Below, piece by piece: positions 1 to 12,900 of a stretch of DNA of 64,000 bases. The notes beneath the pieces were generated by a model. The model saw only the letters and a program-made list of their open reading frames with translations, ran no database searches and had not been told where the DNA came from. The stretch is from Stichopus chloronotus. Its lineage: Eukaryota > Echinodermata > Holothuroidea > Aspidochirotida > Stichopodidae. Each line of letters starts with the position of its first letter. Positions within the stretch are counted from its first letter, which is position 1. The stretch spans positions 22,655,091 to 22,719,090 of the forward strand of contig SFZH01000008.1 in the NCBI GenBank assembly GCA_021234535.1, in the 5' to 3' direction. Position numbers and translations under genes: made by a program.

Positions 1-3000
1 TTCAACTCCAACTAACTCCAACCGATTGTGGTGGTCTATCTAGCATATGTCCCATTACAGATGTATGGCAAGATGTCCCCCCCACCCTCTCAATCATTAG
101 AACTTGACAGCACCCCCCCACCAGATATGAGAGGTAACATCCAATATTGACCTTAAGAAGTGTTGTTTTTGAGGGAACTGAATATTAAATGTGGAGCAGG
201 TATCCGGGTTACACTTGAAACAGACACAAACATGGATGACTTTAACCTTTGTGATATCTGAAGTGGTTTTGCTAAAACTTCTTACATGTGTGTTCGCTTC
301 TTTTTGTGCCTGCTCTCTTATTTGTCACAGTCTATGTTTGATGTAACTATTCATGGTTGCTCCAACCATGTGCATTTGACATGCATGGAAGACATGACTT
401 TAGTAACTTTTCTGACAATTCATCTACGATTTTAGAATAAGCAAAATTAAGGGTCAGTTTCGCTTCAAGACAGAAAGATCATGAACACCACTAACTGATA
501 GACTGGTAGAAGAAAATATTCAAGAGCACCAAACATTTTGTGCATTGTAACAATTTAAGAGACTATGGCCATGTTTAGGCTATGCATCTTAGCAACTATC
601 AGTTAGCTTCTGTGATCATAGAGATAAAAGATGTGGAAACATCTTTTCTTCTGCAATTAGGTATATTTCTCTAAGCTTAAAGATTTAAGCTAAATGTTAA
701 CGTTACTTTTGGAGATTGTTCAAGGAGGGGTTCCCTTTGCTAAAAAATCGTTGACCTACCACAGGCCATGTCGCTGAAAGGATGTGCTCACTTTGTGATG
801 CTGACATGGTGTTAAAGGAAATCAATTTTCACTGCATTTGTAAAAATCATGCATAGCAGGCTGACAGCTGCACAGAAATTGGTTTTCCACATAATGAGGA
901 TGATTTGTCAGCCGGGACATTCACTCTTCCTTTTAAGAAACGGGGCAATCCTGATTAATCGGGATAGACACTAACCCTATTTGCAATTGAAAATTGCTAC
1001 TATTAATAAAGTGTCAATTTTTGTGGAAGTCAACAGAAGCAACAGAATAAGTAAAGTTTGGCATCATGTTTTCTTCAACTAGAATGTATTGCTTAATATG
1101 GAAACTCATGTACATATGGCCCACAGATCTGCATCAAGGTCACATCCAACCATAAGTCATCATGAACAAGTAGTCAGAACACACCCACCCTGAACTTCTG
1201 TAACATACTGAGAACTGGTATCGGCTTCCCATGTCTCTTAAAAAGATACAAACATTTTCATGTGCAAGTCATCCTTGTCATTTTCAGGAAATGTCTCAAA
1301 GAATTCTGAAAAGGAATTATTTTATTTAATAATCAAGGTACAAGCCTAATGCTAGAAATCAACTGGTTGTGACATAGTTTCGACAAATGTAGATTGAATA
1401 TTTGTTGTTGATTTTTATCTCACACTGTGGGCTGCAGTACTGTTCTGCTCTCATACTGTATTTGGTGGTAAGACCTTACTGTAGTTTCATCAGGGCACAT
1501 CATAACCCTACCTTCCAAAGCACCGTTTAAGGATTAATCGACTTAAATGACGTTGCTTGTAAATGATATGAACTGGAACCAATGAATAAAGGATAAAAAT
1601 ACCTCTGAGCCAATTAAACAGCTTATCTTCACTCAGTTTGATGTGTCTTAAAGTATTAGCAGTAAATTTTCTGTCCATCTCAATAACAGCTACCCTGGTT
1701 TCATGCACAAAAAGTATGTCACTGAATATACCCATTCATAAGGTTTCCATAATCTCTGAACTTTTGAGGTTTTGCATTGCAAGAACTTATCAGAAACACA
1801 AAGAGTGCAAACAAATGGAAAACAGTATTTGTCAGTTCTACGTCACACATTTTCAGGATCATACTGAAGTCCAACTTTCAAAGCATTTTTGCATATCTAA
1901 GGAAGGTTCCTCTGGTAAAATTGCTATGTTTAAAGCAGGATGTGCTGTTATTCCTGTGTTTTCCAATGTACACCAAAGGACTGGTTATACTTCTTACAGT
2001 TGCAGAAAGTTATAAAAACTCCTTTACAGAGGTATATTTGTCCACGTATAGCATATATTTCAAAAGGGAATGATGCGTTTGCATAGGAGTTTCGTAGTAG
2101 CAGTGTTGACATGGAAGTGCCTCACATTTACCACAGGGTCCAGTTCTGCTGTTTCGCCAAAAACTAAATCGCTCTTCTTTCTACCATAATTAACACTCTA
2201 ATTAATGAAATTTTTAATGAAAGAAACCTGGCATAGCATGTTATTATCCACATTGCTATCAAATGACAGAAAATGATGGAAGATCAACTGTAAAGATTAT
2301 TTTTATTCCTTCAAACTGCAGTTCCTACATTAACTGATAGAATGATAACAAGTCAGTTAATACATTAAGTTTTCTTGCTGGTGGAGGATTCCTTTACAAG
2401 TACAGGATGTACCAAGTTCATGCACACCTCTAAGGGCAGTAGGCCTAAATTTCAAGCAGAAATCCAATATTAGGATTTAATTTTCAAACTACTTTCTCCT
2501 AAACCACCAAATTTTAAAGACCAGCATCCAGTTATCAGTTTCATGTTAGTAGTTTTCTGCATCATTCAGTTCAATCAAAATCAGTCTTTGTGAAATACTC
2601 TGTGGTAATCGTTGCTTCATTGATATTCAGAATTTCAGATCATTTAATATTCAAATTATCACTTGTACTGTATACTAACCATTATTATACTGACCAACAA
2701 GTCACTCCACTATCAGGTCATCCCTATTAGATCATGCATAGCACTGTATAGTGTACTGATGCTACAGAGTATGGTTTGCAGTACATTCTAAATTATACAC
2801 TTCAATCTGTAGCTTGTTACATGGCACATAGTCCTACAACATGCTACTGTATGTCACACTGTAAACTGAAAACGATGTACAGTAGAATATCTTTAACATT
2901 CACATCTACATGGTCTGAAAATCCTACCTTTAATAGCACTGCAATGTCACAGAGTACTGAGTTATACAAAACATGCAGTATGTTTCCCACATTAATCTGA

Positions 3001-3590
3001 AACACAGACAAAGTATTGTAGGTTTATGAATATTTTAAGCAAGACCATCATTCTGCTGATAACAAGATCTGCTGAACTTACAAAGCACAGACATGTCTGT
3101 TAGTGAGTTCTCTCTTTTCAGGCAGTAAACTTAACCACTAAAAGTCTCTCTGCACCAATGTTATCTTCGCGAGTACACGATGTGGGAAGAGATACTGTAT
3201 CTCCATTTCAACAGTTTCATAACAGACCCAGTGAATTAATGTATCAATTGCTTATGATACTGTACATGCACCCTAATAACCTTATAGATGGTGTTCATGT
3301 GTGCATGATTCACAAGCATGGTTTTCACACTAACACACACAGGCTGTTTACCATGACTAAAAGAACAAGATGAAACTTCTGCACAACAGATATGTGTGTA
3401 TATTTCATACTGTTGGCACAGTACCACACCATATAACACTCCATGTCATACACAAGCCAAAGCAGCTGTATGCACGGTACCCATGCTCTCTAGGTAAACC
3501 ATTGAGTGCACTCAAGTACCTGTACCATACTGTAACTAACCATGGCCAGGGTAGAGCAGCTTTAGATTCTCAGAATTGCTAGAGAGTCAC
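1..3590. other. Non-coding stretch, no gene seen
   Basis: No exon with family resemblance or a credible splice pair is visible on either strand. The longest open frames (about 125 codons, near 1638-2015) have no repeat, domain or family signature and overlap each other in different frames, as expected by chance in AT-rich DNA. The right part lies downstream of the MRPL51 stop and may include its 3' UTR. I could not place a polyadenylation signal with confidence. Confidence 0.5.
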
Positions 3591-3845
3591 CTGGTGTCAT
3601 ATGACATGTAACCACTTCTGACTAAGACATCCTTGAGTCATGTGACAAGTAACTGCTCCTACTAAGAAATCCTTGAGTCACATGACAAGTAACCACTCCT
3701 GACTAAGACATCTTGGTGTCATATGACATGTAACCATGCACTCCTGACTAAGACATCTTGGTGTCATATGACATGTAACCACTCCTGACTAAGACATCCT
3801 TGAGTCATATGACAAGTAACCGCTCCTGATTCAGACATCCTCAAC
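3590..3845. repeat. Minisatellite, about 40-bp unit
   Basis: About six imperfect copies of a unit containing ACTCCTGACTAAGACATC followed by GTCATATGACATGTAACC. Copies differ by substitutions (CCTTGAGTCA against TTGGTGTCA) and one carries a small insertion. The array stops just before the MRPL51 stop codon, so it probably lies in that gene's 3' UTR or immediate downstream flank. Confidence 0.85.
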
Positions 3846-3857
3846 TTTCCTCTGACT

Positions 3858-5750
3858 CTAGTCATCTCTGTTATACATCCATCTTCCTTTATTTCTGTTC
3901 AATTTTTTATACAAATAGAACATCCTCTTTTGTAAATCATGTCTTTCCTGTGGTCCCATGTCATTCCCAGCATACTTTTTCTTTGCAATCAGCATTTGCA
4001 GCTCATTTTTTGGCTTCCAGCCCTTCAACCACCATGGCCCATTTTTGATATTGTTACGCAAATCGTACGTTCCATCACCAAGGATGTCTTTATAATCATT
4101 CTCTCCGAAGAGGGCGTTCTCCTCGCTCCATGGATCATCAGGTCTTTTCTTTGGTACTGGTAATTTGTTCCACTGTATGAGAGCTTCTGTCGGAGGCCGG
4201 TCTTTCTTGTACGACGACAGGAAAGCAGCTAGAAAAGAAAATGCAAAGCACAACAGTTAAGTTGATTTCTAAAGAGAAGAAACAGACAAGAAGTTATACC
4301 CCTCTCCCTTCGACAGAAACTATCAACTAGGAATAACACTGCTATGTAAACACATCAAAATGTATTCAGATATTTTAACTAGTATTTCAATGGGTACCCA
4401 CACAGTATTTTGATAAGGATCTGAATCCAAAACAACTACTTTGTTCCTTCATAAAGTGAAAATGGACACTGCAGAAGGGTTGCTTTGCTAGGTCCCTAAT
4501 GTTTATGGGGGACTAGTGTATGCCTGTCAGTGTTCAGTGCTCAATTTGTAATGCTGACACTATATTATAGCAAATGCATTTTTAATGCACATGCAAAAGA
4601 TGCACACAGAATGTAACAATTACTGTACCCCTGTATTCATCTTTGAGACAATCTGACCAATTTGTCTCAATGACCAAGAAGTCTACATTTTCTTTAAAAT
4701 ATGGGACAGTCCTGATAAATTGGGATGGATGGTTATTGGGTAAATGGTAACAAGATGCTCACAATGAATGGAAGATCAGGAATCTTCCTGTATGTACTAA
4801 GTGAAGGCCTCCACATGTACTGCACAGCACCATCAACAGTATGTCAATGTGGTAATGTCACAAGACACAGGGACTTAGAAAGGCAGACTTGCCGTCAAGT
4901 GCGGTAAAATTTGTTCAACAGAAACTTAACATGCTTGCATAACTTTTGCATTGTGCAGCTATGGTATCCTAGTCACTGTGTACTCAGTTTCCACATGCCA
5001 TACAAAATTGTGATGCCGGTCCAACTAAAATGACACTTTTCAGTGGCTTGTTTATTGTTCAAGTTCATGGTGCACTTGCATCTCCACTGAGACTAGAGTT
5101 TGGTACAACACGCTCTGGAAGTGGTACTGCAGTTGGTCGTATCACATAAACCTAACTCATGCAGAGAGGGCACAGTGCAGGCGTTTCTCCATTTTCCCAA
5201 TAATAATCTGTGGCATCTTTCCAATTTTAATTCAATGTATACAGCTGATCATTCAATTAAGCCTTAATTCCTAAAAAAATGTGCAAACAATAACAATTTA
5301 AAGCATTAGGTAGTACTATAACATTCAATTAACATTTCAAGATTGACCAGAATATGCACGCCAGGCCTGCTTCCACTAAAATATTTGATCTATCTAAGTT
5401 AGTATCTTACCTATAGGGCTACAAGAAACTATTAGTACGCCAAACATTGCGGTTGAACCCAGTCGTCCTAGCTTTGTGTGCACATTGACTAAACATAGTT
5501 AGTACAGTGCATAGTTATACTCATACTATAGCCTAGCCTACCTTAATATAAAAAAAATGCACTAACTCAGGCTATGCCTAACTTAGTCAGTGTACGTAAC
5601 GGTAAGTTAGGGAGTGTGGCTTGGCTCCATCATTCGATTATCACACTTGAACACACCTATATGAAACCGCTTACAATGATGAATCTGGACTCTTTCGAAG
5701 AGACTTAATGATCTGTAGAAAATTGCTCTAGAAGTGGTAAACCGTGCCAT
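3858..5750 (-). CDS. MRPL51: Mitochondrial ribosomal protein mL51 (two exons, complete)
   Basis: This is a structural protein of the large subunit of the mitochondrial ribosome. Exon 1 is 5750-5675 and exon 2 is 4228-3858, both on the minus strand. The donor reads T|GTAAGC and the acceptor CTTTTCTAG|CT, and the phases match (1 base plus 2 bases make a Ser codon). The product is 148 residues; human mL51 is about 128. Exon 1 encodes 25 residues starting MARFTTSRAIF, rich in Arg, Ser and Thr with no acidic residue before position 19, as expected for a mitochondrial targeting peptide. The family signature is in the C-terminal half: WSEENALFG, then GPWWLKGWKPKNELQ, then a basic tail with LQKRMFYLYKKLNR, matching the GP-W-L-GW-NELQ and basic tail pattern of mL51. 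The product is strongly basic near the C terminus, as expected for rRNA contact. Identification is firm. The choice of exon 1 rests on phase, donor quality and the targeting-like composition. Confidence 0.9.
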
Positions 5751-6368
5751 CGATAATATTTACCCACGGTGTGCTGCAAGACTGAGTGCTAATATGGGGA
5801 TTACGTTGGACAGATCTTAGTTAGATCACGCTGTTATTCCCACGGCCACTATGCCGTTGGTTACTGTAAATAGGGTAGCATACTCTTGTTACAAGCCCGT
5901 ACTAATGCCATGTATAAGGTCACTAACTGTACCACTGTCACTACTATCTAAGCAGAGCGATTTTATTGCGGGTAGGATCGACAAAGCGGCAGAACTAGTC
6001 AGCCGTCATGTTCGACAAAATAGTCCCAACTTGCGGATCTTCCATCATCAAGCAGGGCAACAACCCCATTGATTTAAGTTCCTAGGATAAAGCGGGTTAT
6101 TTTCCCTAGTGCTCCAATTAGGGGGTTTGTTTTACTGAAAACATCCATGCTATTAAAACCAATGTTTGTGGATGCAGAATGATAGACTATTCAAAATAAG
6201 GAAGGACAGTACCCTTCTTTTCAAGAAATAAGTTTGTCACAGGTCGAAACTCAGTTATTTGTTGCTCAACACTAATTTGTTCACCCAAACTTTTCAAAAT
6301 TTAAATGATGCATCTTCCGTTACTCATCAAATCCATAATGTTTTGAGGAGATGAAATTTTGGCAGGTG
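5751..6368. other. Upstream flank of MRPL51, promoter expected
   Basis: No coding exon is supported here. The stretch before the MRPL51 start has several CpG dinucleotides and no obvious TATA box on the minus strand, so it is the likely place for the promoter. That is inference from position. An open frame on the plus strand at 5851-6072 has no recognisable features. Confidence 0.35.
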
Positions 6369-6369
6369 T

Positions 6370-7556
6370 TAGTTTAGTTTAGTAGAAAAAGGATCAGGAG
6401 GGACAATTAAGTCCCCATCTAGGACCCTGAAAAAAATCAAAAATTAAACCCTGTCACAAATCCTAAAGTACTTGTCCAGTGCATTCTTAAACCCATTTAC
6501 ACTTCTGGCCATCACTACATCCTCGGGCAACCCATTGCACCCATTCACTACCCTCTGAGAAAAGAAGTAACGACGAATATTGATCCTACTTTGAACCTTC
6601 TGGAGTTTAAGACAATGACCTCTAGTAATTTTACTATTAGCAAACTTGAAAAAATCAGAAAATGATAAACTATCAAATCCATGAACAATCTTATAAACTT
6701 GTATCAAATCCCCACGTAATCTTCTCAGCTCAAGTGAAGTGAGATTTAAAAGACGTAACCTGCTGTTATAGGGGACACCCTTGAAGGCCCTAATCAATCT
6801 AGTAGCCCTGCGCTGGACTTTCTCAAGTAACTCCTTATCTTTAGAAAAATATGGGTTCCAGGCTTGAACAGCATACTCTAAATGGGGTCTAACCAACTGC
6901 TTATGGAGTCTAACAACAATGTCTTGCTTAAGGAAACTAAAATTTCTCTTAATCATACCTAAAATCCTATTTGCTTTTTTAGCTGCTTCAACACACTGCT
7001 TAGCTGGCTGTAAAGAAGAGTCTATGTGTACACCTAAGTCCTTTTCAACAGAAACCTCTTTCAGTGACTGTCCATTTAAAGTGTACGAATACCTAGGATT
7101 GTTATTGCCAATATGCATTACCTTGCATTTATCAATATTGAACAGCATTTGCCACTCCTGAGACCAAGTGAAAACCCTGTCTAAATCCTTCTGAAAACTT
7201 TTTGAATCACTTTCAGAGGAGACCTCAGAATACAGTCTAGTGTCATCAGCAAACTTCTTGGCTCTACACACAATATCAGCATCAATGTCATTAATGAAAG
7301 CAATAAACAGGAGAGGACCCAACACAGACCCCTGGGGGACCCCACTAGTAACCTCCTGCCAAGAAGAAGCGCAACCATTTAAAACCACCCTCTGTTTCCT
7401 ATTACATAACCAATTCTGAATCCAGGTCAGTAAATTACCACAGATACCCATACTCTTTAATTTAAGCAAAAGACGCTGGTGGGGAACCTTATCAAAAGCC
7501 ATCTGAAAATCCAGGAAAACAACATCAACATGCTTCTGCCTATCCAGTGATGTTTA
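6370..7556 (-). mobile_element. 5'-truncated non-LTR retrotransposon (LINE), CR1/L2-like
   Basis: The minus strand from about 7556 to 6444 encodes the C-terminal part of a LINE reverse transcriptase, about 370 residues and open to its natural stop. Landmarks in order are VDVVFLDFQMAFDKVPH, SGVPQGSVLGPLL, and the catalytic box FADDTRLY. These are followed by the thumb and post-RT region with DLGVHIDSS, LVRPHLEYAVQAWNPY, LEKVQRRATRLI, LRRLRGDLIQ, and FFSQRVVNGCNGLPEDVV. The usual K of LDFQKAFD is M here. The endonuclease domain and the start of RT are absent, with a stop just upstream near 7557, so this is a dead 5'-truncated copy. The 3' end carries short ACTAAACTAAACT repeats (about 6370-6384), the kind of simple repeat tail found on CR1/L2 elements. 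The long intact frame suggests a fairly recent insertion. Confidence 0.9.
6444..7502 (-). pseudogene. Reverse transcriptase fragment of the LINE
   Basis: This is the open frame of the truncated LINE, 352 codons from the first ATG. It is not a host gene. The catalytic FADD aspartates are present, but the fingers region and endonuclease needed for retrotransposition are missing. The in-frame ATG is probably not a real start, because it sits inside the conserved DFQ-AFDKVPH motif where a Lys codon is expected. Confidence 0.88.
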
Positions 7557-8053
7557 TTGATGAGACTGGATGGTTTAACAATGACTAAAGCTTCTTCTTT
7601 TTTATGTCATGTTGGTGTATTCTAAACGCCCTACTTCCCTTTAAGAGATAGCGAATTCCGTGATTTTCCGTGACCCAAATTTATTCCCGTGTTTTATTGC
7701 GTGATTATTATTGCTATTCTAGAAACGGTAATCAGTTACTTGCCGTAAGCTTGTTTTATAGTCTAATTGGTCGATGTCTTTTGAAGACACGTTTTTTTTC
7801 CGTAACTTTTTTACATACATTATTGTGTTTGTCTTTTGGAAAAAAAAATGTAGGCCTATTTTTCAGAGATTTCGGTGTTTTTCTGCTTTCTCAAAGTTTT
7901 TGTTTCTTTCGCTTTTTCGTTGGAGGCATTTCAAAACTCATGCATGACCAATATATGTTGTTCCTGTCTTAAGATATTGCAGATTGCAGATTTCCAGTTG
8001 CCTCAATATGTAGCAGTGGCAAATTATTGCAAGGAGTCTCCAGCTGTTTTTCT
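7557..8053. other. Non-coding, T-rich stretch
   Basis: This lies between the LINE and a MITE. It is rich in T runs (for example 7795-7860). The open frames at 7670-7972 and 7875-8057 are Phe/Leu-rich by-products of those runs and show no domain. Confidence 0.4.
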
Positions 8054-8057
8054 TTAA

Positions 8058-8423
8058 AGAGGCTCATTTAGTTGTTTTGTGAAATTCACTCAATTTTTAA
8101 ACCGGTCAAGTTTCCTTCACATACTAATGACAAACAGTCAAACTGCAAGGATCCCAAAGTTTTACATACGTTGGAACATTAACGAGTGAGTAACCAACGA
8201 TTAAATTTGATTTTTGAAACTTTGTGACCAGACATTTTCACATTAGTACATTCACATGCACACAATCAGAGCAAATAACGGTCAAAAATTCGAAAAAATT
8301 GACAGTTTTCATATAACTATTGGATGTGAAACTTGATTAATTATGCTAATTGTGAGTATTGTCGTGTGTTTGTATACTTCAAAATCACTGCTATCTTTAC
8401 TGATATCAATTCAATGAGCCCCT
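8058..8423. mobile_element. MITE with TTAA target duplication
   Basis: The left end reads AGAGGCTCATTTAGTTG and the reverse complement of the right end reads AGGGGCTCATTGAATTG, so the ends form imperfect terminal inverted repeats. Both are flanked directly by TTAA (8054-8057 and 8424-8427), the target duplication of piggyBac- and Kolobok-type DNA transposons. At 366 bp with no reading frame the element is non-autonomous. Related ends occur near 43570-43600 and at 57281. Confidence 0.7.
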
Positions 8424-8622
8424 TTAAGTTGAAGCCCACCTTGTAATTTGACCTTAGTGAAAATGAGATGGGGCATAGTGTAGATTTACGTTATAATATC
8501 ACAGAATTTAAGGTTACATCTTTTATACTATTGTAATGTTTCTTTAAGGACAGTGAGGATTAATTATCAGGAAATACAAAGGATACTTAAGAATTTGTAC
8601 ATAGGTGACCACAAGCGTACAC

Positions 8623-8665
8623 GGGGGGGGGGGGGGGCATAGGGCCATGTCCCCCCCCCCCCCCC
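8623..8665. repeat. G15 / C15 fold-back
   Basis: A run of 15 G (8623-8637) is followed after 13 bases by a run of 15 C (8651-8665). The two runs can pair as a hairpin on either strand, and each run alone could form a quadruplex. Homopolymer length may be affected by assembly. Confidence 0.85.
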
Positions 8666-8779
8666 ACATTCCCCATTTTTTTAAAATACTGCATATTTTG
8701 CTTAAAATAGAAATAGAAATAAGCGGGAATTGACATGATTAGTATCAATATAGGCCCACTATATGTATATAGGTAAACT

Positions 8780-9640
8780 TGAGGGAATACAGGCCCGTAG
8801 CCAAGGGGGTCGGAGCGTTCGAACGACCCACCCCAAGTTGAGGGAGGTCCATTTTTTCCAGCCATGTGTTTGAAGGGTCAGCTATGAAATATTTTTTTTT
8901 ATCTTGACATATCGTTCACTTTTAGCAGAAATACCCAGGAGCATAGGCATAGCCAGGGAAAATAGGGCCAACAGGGCGACCCTGCTTGATCTCATTTTCG
9001 CTTTTTTCCCCGCGATATCGCTAAATAGTAATTCCCTCAATTTATGTGGCAGGCCTACCAAGGCAGGGGTGGAATGCAGGGTTGGGAGCATGTATGTCTG
9101 CATGTTAAACACCCAGGAAGGGCAGTTTTCATCTATCTGAGTGGTTTGTAGAGCCAAACGTTTCTTTGAATGCTCATCTCGGCATTGCTTCATTTTTCAC
9201 AGACTAATTATTTTCTCAGTAATTGAGAAATTGTAGACATGAGATTTATATTCAAGGCTGGGTTCGTGTAGCTGAAAAAAACTTGGGAAGGGCTATTTCC
9301 GGCCATTTGGGAGGTTTGTAAAACCCAAAATTTTCTTGCACGCTCCGCGCCAACAGATGGTGGCGCTCCGCTTAGATAGTCTTCACGAGTTTGCACCCCC
9401 TCCCTTTGGAAGGTCTTTTAAGGTCTTCTTAAATGCTCCAGTTTGCAGGAGATCTGCAGATTTCACAATTTCCCGGGGAAAAGCACCCCCCCCCCCCCGA
9501 AAAACCCTAGCAAAAACTTTCTTGTACGCTCCGCGCCACCCGATCGTGGCGCTACGCTCGGATCTTTCAATTGCAGTAATTCCGGCAGAGGCTACGGCCT
9601 CCCCCTCCACAAATTCCTGGGTACGCCACTGTAGGTGACT
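8780..9640. repeat. Cluster of dispersed-repeat fragments
   Basis: Several related pieces occur in both orientations. GCCCGTAGCCAAGG is near 8794 and GGCATAGCCAGGG near 8946. CACGCTCCGCGCCA recurs as TACGCTCCGCGCCA near 9340 and 9530, each followed by a GTGGCGCT box (9360 and 9545). The cluster ends with CCTGGGTACGCCACTG near 9615. They look like overlapping remnants of one or two short interspersed elements. The open frames here (8882-9193, 9383-9658) arise from the repeats. I could not assign a named family. Confidence 0.55.
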
Positions 9641-9910
9641 ATTTCCAGAACCATGCAATGAACCATTTTAAAATAGATATTTCTTTAAAAATCCTTAACT
9701 TCCAAACGAAACATGCTACTGAAATATAGCGCCAATAAATAAGGAAAAAATACCCAATATTTATGGAATATCAAACCAGGGATCAAACTGCTCGTCCCCG
9801 TATGCTCTCTCGATCAATCAAAACGTGACCGCCATGGGAACGCTCTGGACAAAGACTCTTAGACTCTGGAATTCGTTTCGCGTTAGCGCCCTCTTCATTG
9901 GTTGGAGAAA

Positions 9911-12900
9911 ATGGCAGCGCTCACTAGGCTTCTTCGAACGGGATATTTAGCGAGATTTTCAGGATTTGGGAAATCAGATGCAGTGTTGACAAAATGCAGC
10001 AGATCAAAATTAAGAGGTGAGGTTATAATTATTTTTATTTTGTCGTAACAGTGCCTAGCATAGGTGTCCCTATTCTGTATCATGCATGAGTTATATGACA
10101 TAGGCCTGGGCTAGCCTAGTAAGTAGTATTACAGTTTAGACTGTAACTTTGGCAATAACACAATTTCAATTGCACATTCATGATTCAGACATTTACACTT
10201 TACAAATTACAGCCTAGGCCACAGACGAGTAGTAGTGGTACAGTACTAGCCTAAGTAGTTACTCCAATTTTCAGAAAACTAGAGATACAGGATGCATGCT
10301 CAGTCTGTCACTCTGAGTCTGACTGCGACTCCAGGTATTTTTTAGTGTTGAGTTCCAAGTGGGGCGTTGTATTCTGCAGTTACTCCCCAGTTTGCCCCCC
10401 CCCCCCAAATTATCAGCTCGCTACCTGCTGTTTGCCAGCTCACCCCGTAAGACCCACAGGTTCCCCCCTAAGTGCAGACCAGTTCACCCCCTAACCTGGT
10501 GGTTGCATTATGTGATAAAGAGGTGGGAAGGAATTTCAAATGGTCATTTGATCTTGTTTCATTGACATTCTATGTTAATTTTGATCATGTCTAGACTAGT
10601 GAGTGGCTTTACATTTCATGTTCTATCTCTTGTGTTCATTGCTTTTTTCGTGTGCTTTCTCATCCTTTATTATTCCTTCATCATTTCAATTTCTTTCCTT
10701 CATTGGTAAAATGGTAAGTGTATTTAACTTTAAGTTAGAAAGAACATTGCTCAAAGCAAAGATCTTCAATTAAAAACAGCAACAAATAACTAAACTTCAA
10801 CTAGAATGGATGCAGGGCTCAAAATCATCTGAGCAGTTATTTTTGCATTCTTTTGCTAATATAAAAACCTATGCAGTCATGTTGGTACGTGTACATGTGT
10901 GTGTGTATGTGATGCCATTGGAATGCAAGGTACATGTATGTGGCGTGATAACTCAATGATCGAGTGCTCAAGTTGTCGCAAACTTAGTGTGTATGTGTAT
11001 CATATTGAGTAGATGTGCCCCATCGTTTTTGGTGCTCATATCTTGCATATTAATGAGTGAGCAGGGCTTAATGTCGGGATTGGAATGCGAGGTATGTGGC
11101 ACGATAACTCAATAATGGAGTCCTCAGTTTTTCTCAAACTTGGTGTGTATGTGTATAATATTGAGCAGACGGGCCCCATTTTTTTGGTGCCTACAGTTCA
11201 TATATCTTGCATATTAATGAGTGGGCAAGACTAAATATTAAATTCCTGATATGGCAATTTATTTGCAACGCGTCGGATTTGCTTCAAATGTAGTAGAAAG
11301 GTGTTGGTAGATATTAGGTACTTTACATGACCATGGAGTTTTCGTTACATGACACAGTCTACACAAATGCATGAATTGCAAGTGAACAACATATTATTTT
11401 AAAATTATTTGCTGAATGTCTCTCTCTGATCAGCAGCATTTGTGTCAAAAACATCTAGACCTACAGTTCAACAGCTGGGCATGTTCATGCCAGCTGAATG
11501 CAGCAGAGACAAAAAAGTAGTTGAGATATCAAAGTAACTTACGACTGCCACCACACAGGTCAATGTCTGAGGTGTGCAAATGGGATTGCAACCATTTTAA
11601 AGCAGGGCCTATAATGTTCAATCATAGACTTCCATCGGGCATCTGCCTGTATTTTTCCTCTATGCACTGTCCATGCGGCTGCGACCAGACCCAGCGCTTG
11701 CTGTTCCTTGAATGTTGTAAACATGCGTTTTTGGAAAACTGCACATTTGCTGAGCTGTGTTTCCGTTGTAGTAAATTTGGAAGTATGAAGGCAGAGTTAG
11801 CGTACATATTGGGAATGATTGTTACAGTAGCTGTGATTGGTCACTATTTTCATAGAACAACGTGGGGTAAGCAACTTCAGGTATTGGTTATGTCTACTGT
11901 AGATCGACCCGTCCTTTTGTTGAATACTTTCATATTTGCATGGAGTGCACAGATACAGCGTCGTGAATTGTCAAACATCATACTGATCTAAAGTAGTTTC
12001 TCGTAATGTTTACATATGAACTCCTGTAATATTTATGGAAAGTCTTATGTCGCTACTGCCAGTAGTCTTGATAATGAAACAACAAAAACACAAAGAGAGA
12101 TCGTTTTTTTTTTTAGCCTTTCTTTCTGAAGCCTCACCCCTCATCTTATTCAACACATTTTCTATTTTCGATATTAAAGCAAGTTTTTGTTGGCTCGTGG
12201 CAGGTTGCCATGCTTCTGATCTGCACTATATTAGTACAGTATAATCACAGGTGATTTTTTTTTTATGGGATGAGATGCTTGCTCTCCTCCAATAAGCATT
12301 TGCATTTTGCAAACAATCTCTGCATTCTCACCTGTTTTGCCCCTGGGGCTTTCACTTCTGTGGGTCTGCCTGTGTGCATACATAGCTGGTACGAAAAGCA
12401 CAAATTGCACAATAATTCCATACATACTGTTACTGTAGTATTATGTGCATACCTCTAGAATTTTGAATAAGCAGGAAAGTATTTGTGTTGAGCATAGGTT
12501 TGAAACACCAGTCAGAATGTGGAAAACGATTGCTGATGTCGATGCTCTCACTTAAGTGTGTAAACAAAGTAATTTATCTTGATATTCTACACCTTTATCG
12601 TATCTTGTTTTCCTTCATGGTTGCATGTTTTTTTTATTGTTGCTAATACTAGTGTTAAAACACTTTTGAACAGTGAGGCCTTCAGTGTGGACTAGGGATT
12701 ATTGGTACCCATTCTGGCTTGTTGTGCAATTTACTGATATTGTACAGTACAAGTAATAGTGCCCTCATCATCAGAGAGGGTGCCATTGGGTACTTTTGCC
12801 TTGTACCCCTCTCCTCCTAAGCCCTTTGTAGAAAACTCTGCTGCCAGTTTTAGACCTCATCGTGCTGTTGAAGGTGTAGTTGCAGTCAATTGAATGAAGT

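Noticed and set aside
1638..2015. 125-codon frame near the left end
   Set aside because: It overlaps another frame at 1777-2073 and has no signal peptide, domain or splice neighbours.
5851..6072. 73-codon plus-strand frame upstream of MRPL51
   Set aside because: No family resemblance. It lies in the region expected to be the MRPL51 promoter. An alternative minus-strand MRPL51 first exon around 5912 was also considered, but its donor and phase do not fit, unlike 5750-5675.
11521..11991. 156-codon Cys-containing frame in NDUFB5 intron 1
   Set aside because: It has no recognised domain, regular Cys spacing or splice context, and is within the length expected by chance or from repeat-derived DNA.
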